A DNA stretch of 64,000 nucleotides from Herpetosiphon gulosus (GTDB lineage Bacteria; Chloroflexota; Chloroflexia; Chloroflexales; Herpetosiphonaceae), in contig NZ_BAABRU010000012.1 in the NCBI RefSeq assembly GCF_039545135.1, positions 62,001 through 126,000 of the forward strand, written 5' to 3'. Shown piece after piece: positions 16,918-26,724 of this stretch. The position numbers and the translations under genes are program-made. Numbering within the stretch: the stretch's first letter is position 1; every line of letters begins with the position of its first letter. The notes under the pieces are model-generated. The model was not told where the DNA came from. It searched no databases and saw nothing but the letters and a program-made list of their open reading frames with translations.

Positions 16918-18510
16918 TCAAAAGCTAGGCTGATAGGCGGGCAATTGGATACAAGCCCAAGCGCCTTGGCGATTTTCCAACTGAAGTTTGGCCCCAATCA
17001 GGCTTAGATTGGCTAAAACGCCACGTAAACCAAAGCCATAGCCACGCCCGTCGCTGTTGCTAGGAGCCAAATCGAGCACATGCTGGGGAAAGCCCACCCC
17101 GTTGTCGTGAATAATAAGGTTAATCTGCTCAGCATGAATCTCAACAATTAAGCAAATTTGCTCGCCGCCATGATCAAGGCTGTTTTTTAATAAATTATAA
17201 ATTACTCGACCAAGCAAACGTTGGTTGGTATGCACTTGCAGATTTTGAATATTAAGTTGAATTTGAGGTTTATTGGTTTTTTGGGCAAAGGCGGCGCTAG
17301 CCTCTAAACGGGCAGTTTCAGCACAACACAGTTCGGCTAAATCGACTGGAGTTTGTTGGAGCATGGCCTTGGTTTGTGCTCGGGCAATATCCAACAGATC
17401 GTGCATTTGCTGGCCGATATCTTCAATCTGTACCCGCAACAGAGTCCATAATTGTGGGCGTTGCGGCTGTAATTCCAACACATTGATTAATCCAGTAGCT
17501 CCATCGATCGGTGAACGCAAATCATGAATTGACGAGCGCAACAGTTCGCGGAGAAATTCGGCTTCATCGCGGGCGTGGGTGGCCTCGCGTCGCGCTTGTT
17601 CGAGTCGTAGTGAAAGTTGTTGAGCTTCGCTCATCTCAACGCTGATTCGTAGCAAAAATAATGGCAACAGCAAGAGTGCAAAATTCAGCTCGCCAGTGGC
17701 AATTGTGAAAGCCAAGCCGCCAAGTAAAATCACATAGGGAATGCTACGTTTGGCAAAGGTATCGATCGCTAGCTGATCGCTGCGTGGGCTACTGGCGTTG
17801 GGGTGAATCGCCGCAGCGTGGGCTAAAATCAGCCAAGCCACGCAATACAATGCGCCAATTGGTAAAACAACCAACTTGCTGCGGTCGAAAATCCAGGCCA
17901 AATCGACCAAGCTCAAGGCCAAAATGCCGCTGCTCAGTTGACGAAACAACTGCTGCCAACGTTGGGGCTGTTGCTGGCGAATCAGATCAAGCGCATACAG
18001 CAACGAAAGATCAGCGCCGACAAACAGGCCATCGTACCAAGCAACATTCGGCACAACTTGGCGAATCGCAATGGTCGTGATAATCATCAAGCCAACGCTG
18101 AGAGCAAACCAATCGAGCACAATGCTACTACGGCGGCGCTGGCTGAAGGGTAAACTGACAAAAAATGCCCCAGCCATCACCACGGTTGGCACATAAATAA
18201 TGATTGGCAGCACAACTTGGCTTAAGCCTTTGATGCTGGTTAGCGAACCACCCAAGCCGCGATAGAAGGCTAACATGCCCCATTGCACCGCCAAAATCCG
18301 CCAGCCTTTAGCCAAAGCCGAATATGGGCGTTGGATTGCAGGCAGCCAAAAACGCCCGACACACACCAGCAAAATAATCACCTCAACCAAGCGACTGATT
18401 GGGGCTGAACGTTTGCCGAGTGCGGGCCAAAGTAGCGCAGCCGCCAAATAGAGCAAGGCCGCAGCATACCACCAACGACTATACAACAAGCGATTCCAGC
18501 GTTCGTGCAT
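16918..18510 (-). CDS. Membrane-bound sensor histidine kinase
   Basis: 530 residues. The first about 290 hold several hydrophobic segments (about eight) with no large external loop, so the sensed signal may lie in the membrane. A coiled linker (EARREATHARDEAEFLREL) leads to the H-box SSIHDLRSPIDG with His329. The ATP-binding domain has the N-box LLKNSLDHGG, G1 IIHDNGVGFP and G2 GRGYGFGLRG. It autophosphorylates and passes phosphate to the response regulator 12 bases downstream. The ATG at 18510 lacks an SD; TACAAT only seven bases before it suggests a leaderless transcript or a misjudged start. Confidence 0.92.
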   Translation of the reverse strand: MHERWNRLLYSRWWYAAALLYLAAALLWPALGKRSAPISRLVEVIILLVCVGRFWLPAIQRPYSALAKGWRILAVQWGMLAFYRGLGGSLTSIKGLSQVVLPIIIYVPTVVMAGAFFVSLPFSQRRRSSIVLDWFALSVGLMIITTIAIRQVVPNVAWYDGLFVGADLSLLYALDLIRQQQPQRWQQLFRQLSSGILALSLVDLAWIFDRSKLVVLPIGALYCVAWLILAHAAAIHPNASSPRSDQLAIDTFAKRSIPYVILLGGLAFTIATGELNFALLLLPLFLLRISVEMSEAQQLSLRLEQARREATHARDEAEFLRELLRSSIHDLRSPIDGATGLINVLELQPQRPQLWTLLRVQIEDIGQQMHDLLDIARAQTKAMLQQTPVDLAELCCAETARLEASAAFAQKTNKPQIQLNIQNLQVHTNQRLLGRVIYNLLKNSLDHGGEQICLIVEIHAEQINLIIHDNGVGFPQHVLDLAPSNSDGRGYGFGLRGVLANLSLIGAKLQLENRQGAWACIQLPAYQPSF

Positions 18511-18853
18511 AACCCGATTGTACGCGAGGCTGCCAGTTGAGGCAATTGAAGTTATGTATTCTAATGCGATTCAACTGGGTAAGGCTATTGAGTAGCATAA
18601 TCCATCAAATAAATTTTAGGGGGTGCAGGGGGATCAAAACACCCTGTGTTTCCCTCTGGTGGAGGGACGGAAGGGTGGCGAATCATTAGTATAGTGAACA
18701 TAAGATAGGCTCTAGCGTGAGCAAAGACGGCTTTTTGCTCACGCCCAAACCAGCATCAGTGGTTGATGCCGATAACCAAGCGGCGAGCGCTCAGATTTAG
18801 TAGAGGATTTGAGGTTGTTGGGCAGAATGTGGTTTAGTGCAAGCCAGCACAAT
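18511..18853. other. Intergenic region with one strong hairpin
   Basis: 343 bases between the kinase and the small ORF at 18854. It holds a G-rich stretch (TTTTAGGGGGTGCAGGGGGA) and an 11-base perfect stem GCGTGAGCAAA / TTTGCTCACGC (18715-18744). No convincing coding frame was seen. The hairpin could terminate the minus-strand gene at 18854, but it lies 110 bases beyond its stop and has no clear T-run. Confidence 0.4.
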
Positions 18854-19174
18854 TCAAGAAAGATAGCCGCCACTCAATGGTGCTTGATCAATTAACCCTT
18901 GGCCCACGGCCCAATCGAAAAAGCTATGTAAGGCGGCTTTGGCAATTTCCCGTTGGGTCAGGCTGAGGCTGCTCAAATAAGCCTGTACCCAGTAGGTCGA
19001 AATACTATCAAGCTCGTTGGGATATCCACTATCAAGCCAGCGCTGAGCAAAATCGTCGAGATATTCGTTGTAATCGGCGGCCAGTTGCGGGCGGGTGCGC
19101 ACCAACGTGCCAGCAAAACTATCCAAAGCGCCCAACAACGTGCGCTCATGAACCAAAAGTTCTTGCATAGTCAT
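18854..19174 (-). CDS. Small protein resembling a stand-alone tyrosine-recombinase core-binding domain
   Basis: 106 residues from the ATG at 19174 (GGAG five bases upstream). The helical pattern YLDDFAQRWLDSG ... TYWVQAYLSSLSL ... LHSFFDWAVGQGLI resembles the N-terminal SAM-like core-binding domain of phage-type integrases. The catalytic Arg-His-Arg-Tyr domain is absent and no remnant lies downstream. It may be a decayed recombinase fragment or a domesticated DNA-binding domain. It lies 74 bases upstream of the PhoX-like gene's stop, on the same strand; no functional link is evident. Confidence 0.5.
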   Translation of the reverse strand: MTMQELLVHERTLLGALDSFAGTLVRTRPQLAADYNEYLDDFAQRWLDSGYPNELDSISTYWVQAYLSSLSLTQREIAKAALHSFFDWAVGQGLIDQAPLSGGYLS

Positions 19175-19248
19175 CGTAACTCCAAACAATTCAAAAGAAA
19201 GGCGCAGCCCACATCATTGGAGGCTGCGCTATAACTGCGGTCTAAATT

Positions 19249-21012
19249 CTAGCGCTTGAACCCTGTAATTGCGACAACCCCTGAGCGTGGCACTTCGTTA
19301 CCACCGATTGGCCAGTGGCTGCTCAGTTCGGTCAAGCTCTTGGATTCTTCACCTGGGTGTTGAATCGCCAAGAACAGGGTTCGGCCATCAGGCGACCAGC
19401 ATGGCCCAGTCAATTCGCATTCCACTGGCCCTGAGGCAAATTGGAAGGCGATCCCAGCATCGGGGCCGCTGGTGCGGAAGAAGAAGAGACCGTTGTTGCC
19501 TTGGAATTTGTAGATACCTTTGTTGGTGCGTGATGATGAGATGTCGGTTACCATCCACAAGTTGCCTTCGCCATCGAACACCAAGTTGTCGGGCGATGAG
19601 AAGCCGCTTTGGGAGCCACCAACCGCGAAGATGCTCCATTCGAAGCTGGTTGCAGCAGGATTATTATCGGTTTCGGCCATGCGCACGATTTGGCCGTGGA
19701 AGTTGCCGTGGCCCGTGTTGTTGGTCAGGGCAACGTAAACACTGCCATCAAGTGGGTGAATTTCAATATCTTCTGGGCGATCGACGGGTGTGGCTTTGAG
19801 CGCCATGGCAGCGGCTTGGGTATCGGCCAAGACATCGGCTTGCGAGCTGAATAGCAAATTGCCTTTGCTATCTTTGGCACTTTGCAAGGCGCTTTGGCTG
19901 TTGTAATCGAGCAAAATCCACTTGCCATTGGCAAAGTCGGCGGCGTAGAGTTGGCCGCTTTCGAGAATTTGCATATTGCCTGGGCGATCAGCCAAGTTGG
20001 TCAATTTGCGGTCGGCCACAAATTTATAGACACATGAATCGGCTTTGTCGTCGCCCATATAGGCCACAACTGTGCCATCGCTGCCAACCCGCACCGCTAC
20101 ATTTTCGTGGCGGAAGCGGCCCATGGCAGTGTGCTTGCGGGGCGTGCTGTTTTTATCAAATGGGTCAACTTCGACAACCCAGCCATAGTGGCGCTTGCCG
20201 TAGATTTCTGGTTCCCAGCCATAGCCAGTTGGCGCTGGGTTGGGATAATCTTGGAAGTTTTCTTCGCAGCTCAGTGCCGTGCCCCAAGGCGTTACCCCAC
20301 CTGAACAATTGCCAAGTGAGCCAATCGCCATTGGGCCGCCATCGATAGTGGCGGCTGGGCCAGTTAATGTGATTGGAGTGGTTGCGTCGATCCGGCGATT
20401 GTGGGCGGTATCAGTTTGGTCGAAATACCAACGGCCATCGCTATTGCGCTTAACCCGAATCACGCTCATGCCAACCATATGCTTCTCGGCGTTGATTTGA
20501 TCGCCAGATTTTGCGCCCGAGCCAGTGTAGCCCGAGATAAACATGGGGTTGACGTATTCGTGATTGACCAACAACAGGCCATCGGTGCTTGATAAATCGC
20601 TGCGGGTAAAGCCAAATTGTGGGCGATTTTGGTCGAGGCCTTTTTGCAACATATCAATCGGGAAGAAGGCAATGAAATCGGCATTTTCGCCAAACAAACT
20701 GCCATCGCCCATAGCGTGACCACGGTGGGCCAATAAATCGTAGCGGAAGCCTTCGGGCAAAATCAAATCATCGGCGGTGCTGGTGCTGATTGGTTTGAAG
20801 GGCAACGAACCTTGCGGTTGGCGTTGGGTCAAGGCTGGGGCTGACAAAGGGGCATTATAGTGCGCCGCTTCAGCAGTTTGCAGATCTAAGGGCAAGGCCG
20901 CGACCGCAGCAGCGGCAGCACCACTGGCAACAAGGGTCCGGCGATTGATCCGACGTTCTAATAAATCGTGCCAAATACTTTTGCGCTCTGCACGCTGATC
21001 GTGGCTGGTCAT
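19249..21012 (-). CDS. PhoX-like (DUF839) phosphatase, Tat-exported
   Basis: 587 residues from the ATG at 21012 with GGAGGG six bases upstream; ten extra upstream codons lack an SD. The twin-arginine signal is RRINRRTLVASG followed by a hydrophobic Ala stretch and AEA. The body has DUF839/PhoX phrases: LLVNHEYVNPMFISGY, GNCSGGVTPWGTALSCEENF, HYGWVVEVDPFD, GRFRHENVAVRVGSDGTVVAYMGDD, SSPDNLVFDGEGNLWMVTD. Family members fold as beta-propellers, bind Ca/Fe and hydrolyse phosphate esters outside the cytoplasm. Actual substrate and phosphate regulation cannot be read; no Pho box was recognised upstream. Confidence 0.9.
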   Translation of the reverse strand: MTSHDQRAERKSIWHDLLERRINRRTLVASGAAAAAVAALPLDLQTAEAAHYNAPLSAPALTQRQPQGSLPFKPISTSTADDLILPEGFRYDLLAHRGHAMGDGSLFGENADFIAFFPIDMLQKGLDQNRPQFGFTRSDLSSTDGLLLVNHEYVNPMFISGYTGSGAKSGDQINAEKHMVGMSVIRVKRNSDGRWYFDQTDTAHNRRIDATTPITLTGPAATIDGGPMAIGSLGNCSGGVTPWGTALSCEENFQDYPNPAPTGYGWEPEIYGKRHYGWVVEVDPFDKNSTPRKHTAMGRFRHENVAVRVGSDGTVVAYMGDDKADSCVYKFVADRKLTNLADRPGNMQILESGQLYAADFANGKWILLDYNSQSALQSAKDSKGNLLFSSQADVLADTQAAAMALKATPVDRPEDIEIHPLDGSVYVALTNNTGHGNFHGQIVRMAETDNNPAATSFEWSIFAVGGSQSGFSSPDNLVFDGEGNLWMVTDISSSRTNKGIYKFQGNNGLFFFRTSGPDAGIAFQFASGPVECELTGPCWSPDGRTLFLAIQHPGEESKSLTELSSHWPIGGNEVPRSGVVAITGFKR

Positions 21013-21132
21013 TGAAATCCCTCCAAGTTGGCAACACACCATTCATTTCAACTGGACACAGCCAAAGCATACGTAAACCATGTCAAGTCCAACTCATCAG
21101 TATGTAAAGATCAGATTAAGAAATGAGGGTGC

Positions 21133-21138
21133 TATAAT
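21133..21138 (+). promoter_or_regulatory. -10 element upstream of def
   Basis: Perfect TATAAT (GCTATAATG) 32 bases before the chosen def start. The -35 region is poor (TTAAGA at best). It also overlaps an alternative in-frame ATG, which argues for the downstream start. Confidence 0.4.
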
Positions 21139-21169
21139 GAACCTTAGCAATAATCAAGGAGGTTTCCCC

Positions 21170-21805
21170 ATGGCAGTACGTCGGGTATTGCAAATAGAAG
21201 ATCCAACTGATGCAGTGGTGTTACGGGCCAAGGCCAAACGCATCACCAGTTTTGATCAAAGTTTGGCTGGTTTGGTTGATGATATGATTGAAACCATGCG
21301 TGAAGCTCGGGGCGTTGGGATTGCCGCGCCGCAAGTTGGGGTTTCGCGGCGCGTGGTGGTAATTGAAGAGCCAGCCCAATACGAAGAACATGAAGATGGT
21401 ACTCAGACCCAAATTGCTCCCGCCGTGCTGTATGTGATGGTCAATCCAGAGATTATCAAAGCCAGCGAAGAAACCCATATGCTACAAGAAGGCTGTTTGA
21501 GCCTGCCTGGCCGCTATACCAAAGTGCCGCGTAACAAATGGGTAACGATCAAATATTACGATTTAAAAGGTCGCGAACAGCGCTTGCGCCATATTCCCGC
21601 TGAAGATTACAAAGTTGGGCACATCGCTCAGCACGAGTTTGATCACCTTGATGGGATTATGTTTACCGACCGCATGACCGAAGAAAGCAAATTGGTCGAT
21701 TATCGCAAAGAAAGTGAAAGTGCACGCCTCAAACGGCGCGGTTTGTTGGCGCGTAAAAAACGCCCCGATACTGAACTCGAATCAGAATCGGCAACCAATG
21801 AATAA
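21170..21805 (+). CDS. def: Peptide deformylase
   Basis: 211 residues starting MAVRRVLQIEDP; AAGGAGG is seven bases upstream, better than the earlier in-frame ATG at 21138. All three motifs are present: GVGIAAPQVG, EGCLSLPG and QHEFDHLDG; the Cys and two His bind the metal and the Glu is catalytic. It removes the formyl group from nascent proteins. A charged C-terminal extension (KRRGLLARKKRPDTELESE) goes beyond the core. An insert of about ten residues after VVVIEEPAQ is rich in Glu, Asp and His. Confidence 0.96.
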   Translation: MAVRRVLQIEDPTDAVVLRAKAKRITSFDQSLAGLVDDMIETMREARGVGIAAPQVGVSRRVVVIEEPAQYEEHEDGTQTQIAPAVLYVMVNPEIIKASEETHMLQEGCLSLPGRYTKVPRNKWVTIKYYDLKGREQRLRHIPAEDYKVGHIAQHEFDHLDGIMFTDRMTEESKLVDYRKESESARLKRRGLLARKKRPDTELESESATNE

Positions 21806-21829
21806 ATGTAATGGTTAATTAATGACAGC

Positions 21830-21931
21830 CCCTCACCCCTAGCCCCCTCTCCCGCCCAGCGAGGCGAGGGGGAACCGAGTTACAAGTGCTCCCCTCTCCC
21901 GCCGCAGTGGGAGAGGGGTCGGGGGTGAGGG
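21830..21931. repeat. Palindromic intergenic repeat element, copy A
   Basis: About 100 bases, starting CCCTCACCCCTAGCCCCCTC and ending in its near complement (GGGAGAGGGG, GGTGAGGG). It can fold into one long imperfect hairpin. It lies 24 bases after the def stop. Other copies: 29817, 32220, 35396, 38119, 61184. Confidence 0.85.
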
Positions 21932-22067
21932 AATTAACGTCATACATCATTACAATAAGCAGCTGCTTCGTCGAAGCAACGCTTAGCGATAATTAATTTT
22001 CAGCCAAGCAATCTGCGTTTAGAATAGGGCGACTTCTGCGCCGATATTCTGTTTGAAGGAGTTCACG

Positions 22068-23024
22068 ATGCGCGTGTTGATCACGGGAGCAGCAGGGTTT
22101 TTAGGCTCGCATTTGTGTGAGCGGTTTCTGGCCGAAGGTCACTCGGTTGTTGGGATGGATAATTTCATCACTGGCAATCCGGAAAATATTGCCCATTTAG
22201 TTGGCCGCGAAGGCTTTCAATTTATTCGCCACGATGTGACCAACTATATTTTCTTGCCTGGCCCGCTCGATGCAGTGTTGCACTTTGCCTCGCCAGCCTC
22301 GCCAATCGATTATCTTGAACTGCCGATTCAAACGCTCAAAGTTGGGGCTTTGGGGACGCATAATGCCCTCGGTTTGGCCAAAGCCAAAGGTGCTCGCTTC
22401 TTGATCGCCTCAACTTCAGAAGTGTATGGCGATCCGCAAGTTCACCCCCAACCCGAAACCTATTGGGGCCACGTCAACCCAATCGGGCCACGCGGGGTTT
22501 ACGATGAAGCCAAACGCTTTGCCGAAGCCATGACCATGGCCTACCATACCTACCACGGCGTGCAAACGCGGATTGTACGGATTTTCAACACCTATGGCCC
22601 ACGCATGCGCTTGGCTGATGGTCGGGTTGTGCCCAACTTTATTCAACAATCGTTGCGTGGCGAGCCGCTGACCCTTTACGGCGATGGCTTACAAACCCGT
22701 TCATTCCAATTTGTTGGCGATTTGGTCGAAGGCGTGTATCGTTTGTTGCTCTCCGATGAGGTCGAGCCAGTTAATATTGGCAATCCCCACGAGTTCACCA
22801 TGCGCGAGTTTGCCGAAATCGTCAATGCTATGACGGGCAATCCAGCTGGCACGGTGGTTAAGCCCGAACTGCGAATTAAAGACGACCCCCAAAATCGCCA
22901 GCCCGATATTAGCAAAGCCAAACGAGTGCTGAATTGGGAGCCACAAGTCACCTTGCAAGCAGGCTTGGAACAAACGATTCCGTGGTTTGCTGAGCAATTG
23001 CGCCAACGTGGCGAAATTCAATAA
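22068..23024 (+). CDS. NAD-dependent sugar epimerase/dehydratase, UDP-xylose synthase type
   Basis: 318 residues from the ATG at 22068 (GAAGGAG six bases upstream). The Rossmann motif is GAAGFLGSH. The catalytic triad Ser/Tyr/Lys is in STSEVYGDP and [12 protein letters not shown]. Segments [31 protein letters not shown] and [15 protein letters not shown] match UDP-glucuronate decarboxylases (UDP-xylose synthases). The expected product is UDP-xylose for cell-surface glycans; substrate choice between related SDR enzymes is inferred. It opens a plus-strand run of polysaccharide genes. Confidence 0.9.
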   Translation: MRVLITGAAGFLGSHLCERFLAEGHSVVGMDNFITGNPENIAHLVGREGFQFIRHDVTNYIFLPGPLDAVLHFASPASPIDYLELPIQTLKVGALGTHNALGLAKAKGARFLIASTSEVYGDPQVHPQPETYWGHVNPIGPRGVYDEAKRFAEAMTMAYHTYHGVQTRIVRIFNTYGPRMRLADGRVVPNFIQQSLRGEPLTLYGDGLQTRSFQFVGDLVEGVYRLLLSDEVEPVNIGNPHEFTMREFAEIVNAMTGNPAGTVVKPELRIKDDPQNRQPDISKAKRVLNWEPQVTLQAGLEQTIPWFAEQLRQRGEIQ

Positions 23025-23129
23025 GCCCAAGCTTGGCAATCCAAACCTCCTGAGCATCGGCGTGGATGGCTCGGGCTTTTGGTATGCGATCGATTTGCCG
23101 CATTTGCAACGAAGGAGCCGAGGAAGGCC

Positions 23130-24554
23130 ATGCAGCGTCACGCATTAACTTGGCGCTCCGTGCAGCCATTGGATTGGTTGCTGGCTAGCTTAGGGCTGGC
23201 AGGAGTGGCAATTATTACTCTGCTGCCCTTCACGCAGGCAGCAACCTTGATTATTTGTGGCATGCTCTTGGTTTGCATGTTGATTCAGCCTGCCGTAGGT
23301 TTGAGTTTGACGGTTGCCACAGTCATGCTCCAAGAGTTATTGAGCTTTCCGCTAGGCTTGACTGCAACCCATGTAATTGGGATTATGGCCTTGGGGGCGT
23401 GGCTGTTGTATGGCATGGCCCAGCGCAAAATCATCATCGACACAACCTTGCTGGTGCCATGGAGCCTGTTTTTGATGGCTTTGCTGCTCTCGGCGGGGCT
23501 AACCGAATACAACGCGGTTGATGCCTTGAAGCAGGTGGTGCGTTGGTTCATGGCCTTTTTGGCCTTTGTGGTGACGGTTGCCACAATCACCACACCCAAA
23601 CGAGCGATTGGCCTGATTGCGGTGATGTTCACGGTTGGGGTCATCGAGGCATTGATCGGCATTCAGCAATATCGTGTGGGTGCTGGCCCGTTTGCCATTG
23701 GCGAAACCGTGCGGGCTTATGGCACAATCGGCAAGCCCAATACCTTTGCTGGCTTTTTGGAGTTGATGTGGCCCATGACCTTGAGCGTGGCCTTGGGCTT
23801 GCTCTGGTTTTGGTGGCAACAACGCCAACGCTGGCACTATTTGCTTGGCTCGGCCTTGAGTGCTGGCGCAAGCCTGATCATTTTGGCAGCGATTGGGGTC
23901 AGTTTTTCGCGTGGCGCTTGGATTGGGATTATGGGTGCGCTGGTGGTGATGCTGCTGGCGGTTGATCGGCGGCGTGCCCTGCCATTAATTGGCCTTGGTG
24001 GAATATTGCTGCTGGCGATTATCAGCCAGCCTGAGCTATTTCCCCCAGTAATTACCGAGCGAATTAGCAGCCTGACCAACAATTTGCGGATTTTTGATGC
24101 TGGACGGGTGACGGTTACCGATGAAAATTTTGCGGTCGTCGAACGCATGGCTCATTGGCAAGCGGGGGCAAATATGTTTTTGGCCCATCCAGTGCTTGGG
24201 GTCGGCCCCGACAACTTCAATCGGGCTTATCCTGAATTTTTTGTGGGGCGCTGGTCGGAATCGCAAGGCCACTCGCACAACTACTACATTCATATTGCGG
24301 CAGAAGCTGGCATTTTAGGCTTGATTGCCTATCTCGTGCTGATTGCGGCGGTTTATCGTCAAGCCTATTTGGCAATTCAGGCGACGCGCGGCACAGTTTG
24401 GCAGATGGTAGCAATTGGCTGCTGTGGTATCATAACCGCCATTCAATTGCATAACGTTTTCGATAATCTCCATGTGTTGAATTTTGGAATTCATTTGAGC
24501 GCGGTGTGGGCCTTATGTGTGGTTCTGACACAGCGCCAAGGGTGGCGTGCATGA
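23130..24554 (+). CDS. O-antigen ligase / polymerase family membrane protein
   Basis: 474 residues from the ATG at 23130 (AGGAAGG just upstream; an extension to 23079 is unlikely). About eleven hydrophobic segments. A large extracytoplasmic loop at about 320-385 precedes the HSHNYYIHIAAEAGILGLI segment, which is typical of Wzy_C/O-antigen ligase proteins. Such proteins join or polymerise undecaprenyl-linked glycans outside the membrane. In a bacterium without a classical LPS outer membrane the role would be exopolysaccharide or glycoprotein assembly. Its TGA overlaps the ATG of the next epimerase (ATGA). Confidence 0.88.
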   Translation: MQRHALTWRSVQPLDWLLASLGLAGVAIITLLPFTQAATLIICGMLLVCMLIQPAVGLSLTVATVMLQELLSFPLGLTATHVIGIMALGAWLLYGMAQRKIIIDTTLLVPWSLFLMALLLSAGLTEYNAVDALKQVVRWFMAFLAFVVTVATITTPKRAIGLIAVMFTVGVIEALIGIQQYRVGAGPFAIGETVRAYGTIGKPNTFAGFLELMWPMTLSVALGLLWFWWQQRQRWHYLLGSALSAGASLIILAAIGVSFSRGAWIGIMGALVVMLLAVDRRRALPLIGLGGILLLAIISQPELFPPVITERISSLTNNLRIFDAGRVTVTDENFAVVERMAHWQAGANMFLAHPVLGVGPDNFNRAYPEFFVGRWSESQGHSHNYYIHIAAEAGILGLIAYLVLIAAVYRQAYLAIQATRGTVWQMVAIGCCGIITAIQLHNVFDNLHVLNFGIHLSAVWALCVVLTQRQGWRA

Positions 24555-25504
24555 CATATTTAGTAACGGGTGGTGCGGGTTTTATTGGCTCGCATTTGTG
24601 CGAAACACTGTTGCAGCGTGGCGAACGTGTCATTGCATTCGATAATTTCAACGATTATTACAGCCCTGAACGCAAACGCCGTAACGTAGCACGTTTGCTC
24701 GATCATCCCAATTTTGTGCTGTGGGAAGGCGATTTGCGTGATCCAGCCAGTTTATTGGCCTTGTTTGAGCAACATCGACCCAGCCATGTGGCCCATTTGG
24801 CAGGCATGGCCAACCCACGCTATTCGTTGCAATATCCCGCTTTGTATAGCGCGGTCAATGTTGAAGGCTCGGTCAATGTCTGGCAAGCAGCGATTAACTA
24901 TGGCATTCAGGCCTTTGTTCAAGCCTCAACTTCGTCGGTGTATGGGCTTGCGCCAACCCCATGGCACGAAGAATTAGCCACCGATCGGCCATTATCGCCT
25001 TATGCTGCTACCAAAAAAGCTGCCGAACTGCTGGCCTATACCTTCCATTATCAAACCCAAATTCCAACCCGCGTGGTACGCTTTTTCACGGTCTATGGCC
25101 CCAAAGGTCGCCCCGATATGACCCCAACGATTTTTGTTGAGGCCATGCGCAAGCAAGAGCCAATTGTGCTTTACAATGGCGGGGTTGATGTTTACCGCGA
25201 TTGGACGTATGTTGACGACATTGTTTCAGGGGTGATTGCGGTGCTTGATAGCGATCGCACCTTTGATATTTTCAATTTAGGTAACTCAACTCCGGTGATG
25301 CTGCGCAGCTTTATTGATACGCTGCAAGCAATTACTGGCTTGAATGCAATTATTGAAGCCAAGCCTTTATCATCTGCCGACCCGCCAATTACCTTTGCCG
25401 ATACCACCAAGGCGCAACAATTGCTGGGTTGGAAGCCAACCACCGATATCGAGGATGGCCTAGAGCGCTATTGGCATTGGTATAAAACCGAGTACGATTG
25501 CTAG
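24551..25504 (+). CDS. NAD-dependent epimerase, UDP-glucuronate 4-epimerase-like
   Basis: 317 residues; the start overlaps the upstream stop by four bases (ATGA), so translation is probably coupled. Rossmann motif GGAGFIGSHL. Catalytic Ser/Tyr/Lys in ASTSSVYG and PYAATKKAAE. FDNFNDYYSPERKRRN and FFTVYGPKGRPDM are characteristic of nucleotide-sugar 4-epimerases acting on uronates. It would supply UDP-galacturonate or a related donor. The exact substrate is uncertain because neighbouring SDR subfamilies look alike. Confidence 0.9.
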   Translation: MTYLVTGGAGFIGSHLCETLLQRGERVIAFDNFNDYYSPERKRRNVARLLDHPNFVLWEGDLRDPASLLALFEQHRPSHVAHLAGMANPRYSLQYPALYSAVNVEGSVNVWQAAINYGIQAFVQASTSSVYGLAPTPWHEELATDRPLSPYAATKKAAELLAYTFHYQTQIPTRVVRFFTVYGPKGRPDMTPTIFVEAMRKQEPIVLYNGGVDVYRDWTYVDDIVSGVIAVLDSDRTFDIFNLGNSTPVMLRSFIDTLQAITGLNAIIEAKPLSSADPPITFADTTKAQQLLGWKPTTDIEDGLERYWHWYKTEYDC

Positions 25505-25556
25505 ATCGGCTGCGCTGCTGATATTTAGCATCGTGTTAGAAACAAACTGGATCATT

Positions 25557-26717
25557 ATGAAATCGCAAACGCAAGCAAATCCTGCTAGTTTACGCCCTGA
25601 GCAAACCAACCAAGGCTTGCCGCGTCCGGCTGAAACCGAATCGCTCGAACAACTGGTTGAACAGGCCGCCGAAGCTGCTCCTTTACCCGCTGAGGCACTA
25701 CCCGAAGATTTAGCCGATGTGCGTTCGAGCGGCTTTTCGCTGCGCGACAAATTTCTGAATTTCAAATCGCTGGCATCATTTGGCATTGCTTTTGCGATTC
25801 TGGGCTTAGCGTTTTGGCGAGCCGATATTAACCTCGCTGAGATGTGGCAGCAAATTCTTCAAACCAATCTTTGGCTCTATAGCGCTGGTTTTATTGTTTT
25901 CTATGGTCTTTTTCCAATTCGCGCTTGGCGCTGGCGGATTATTTTGCGTAGCGCTGGCTTTGAAGTCGATAGCCCGCAATCACGTAAAAATTGGTCGGGG
26001 ATTGCGGCATTAAGCGAGTTTATTGGGCTTTCATGGTTTGCTAACTGCGTTGTGCCTGCCAAACTAGGCGATGCCTATCGTGGCTATTTGGTCAAGAAAA
26101 ACGGCAACGCCTCATTCTCACGCACCTTGGGCACAATTTTCGCCGAACGCATCGTCGATATGATTGTGCTCTTTGGCATGTTGGTGGTTTCGGGCTTATT
26201 GGTGTTTCAAGGCCATCTCAATAGCTGGACCGAAAAATTATTTATCATCGGAATTGTTTTTACGATTTTGCTGGTGATTGGTTTGATGTCGATGCGCTAT
26301 CTGAGTCCGTTGATTCGTCGCGCCTTGCCCCAACGTTTCCACGATTTTTATGCTCGCTTCGAGGAAGGCACACTTTCATCATTTCGGCCTTCACGCTTGC
26401 CAATTTTGTTGATTTTGACGATTATCGTTTGGCTAGGCGAGTCGATGCGCTTGTTTTTCGTGATTGAGGCCATGGGTGGCTTGGGTTTATCGTTATCAGC
26501 AATTATTTTCGTAGCGTTGGCTAGCTCGTTGTTGACCGCCGTGCCTGCCTTGCCTGGTGGCTTGGGCTTGGTCGAGGTTGGGATTGCTGGCGTGATGATG
26601 TTGTTTAGCGTTGGCCAAACCACGAGCACAGCCGTAGCGTTTCTCGATCGCATCATCAACTATTGGAGCATCGTGATTTTGGGGTTGGTTTTGTATCTGT
26701 TCAGCAAACGAAAGTGA
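25557..26717 (+). CDS. Flippase-like membrane protein (lysylphosphatidylglycerol synthase TM family)
   Basis: 386 residues from the ATG at 25557; a GTG at 25533 is the alternative and neither has an SD. An acidic, Pro/Gln-rich cytoplasmic tail of about 60 residues precedes about eight membrane helices. Typical family phrases are LSWFANCVVPAKLGDAYRGYLV, TIFAERIVDMIVL and VPALPGGLGLVEVGIAG. Members of this UPF0104/AglD-type family are tied to lipid or lipid-linked sugar translocation. The neighbouring sugar genes fit a role in moving lipid-linked intermediates, but this is inference. Confidence 0.85.
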   Translation: MKSQTQANPASLRPEQTNQGLPRPAETESLEQLVEQAAEAAPLPAEALPEDLADVRSSGFSLRDKFLNFKSLASFGIAFAILGLAFWRADINLAEMWQQILQTNLWLYSAGFIVFYGLFPIRAWRWRIILRSAGFEVDSPQSRKNWSGIAALSEFIGLSWFANCVVPAKLGDAYRGYLVKKNGNASFSRTLGTIFAERIVDMIVLFGMLVVSGLLVFQGHLNSWTEKLFIIGIVFTILLVIGLMSMRYLSPLIRRALPQRFHDFYARFEEGTLSSFRPSRLPILLILTIIVWLGESMRLFFVIEAMGGLGLSLSAIIFVALASSLLTAVPALPGGLGLVEVGIAGVMMLFSVGQTTSTAVAFLDRIINYWSIVILGLVLYLFSKRK

Positions 26718-26724
26718 GCCAGCC

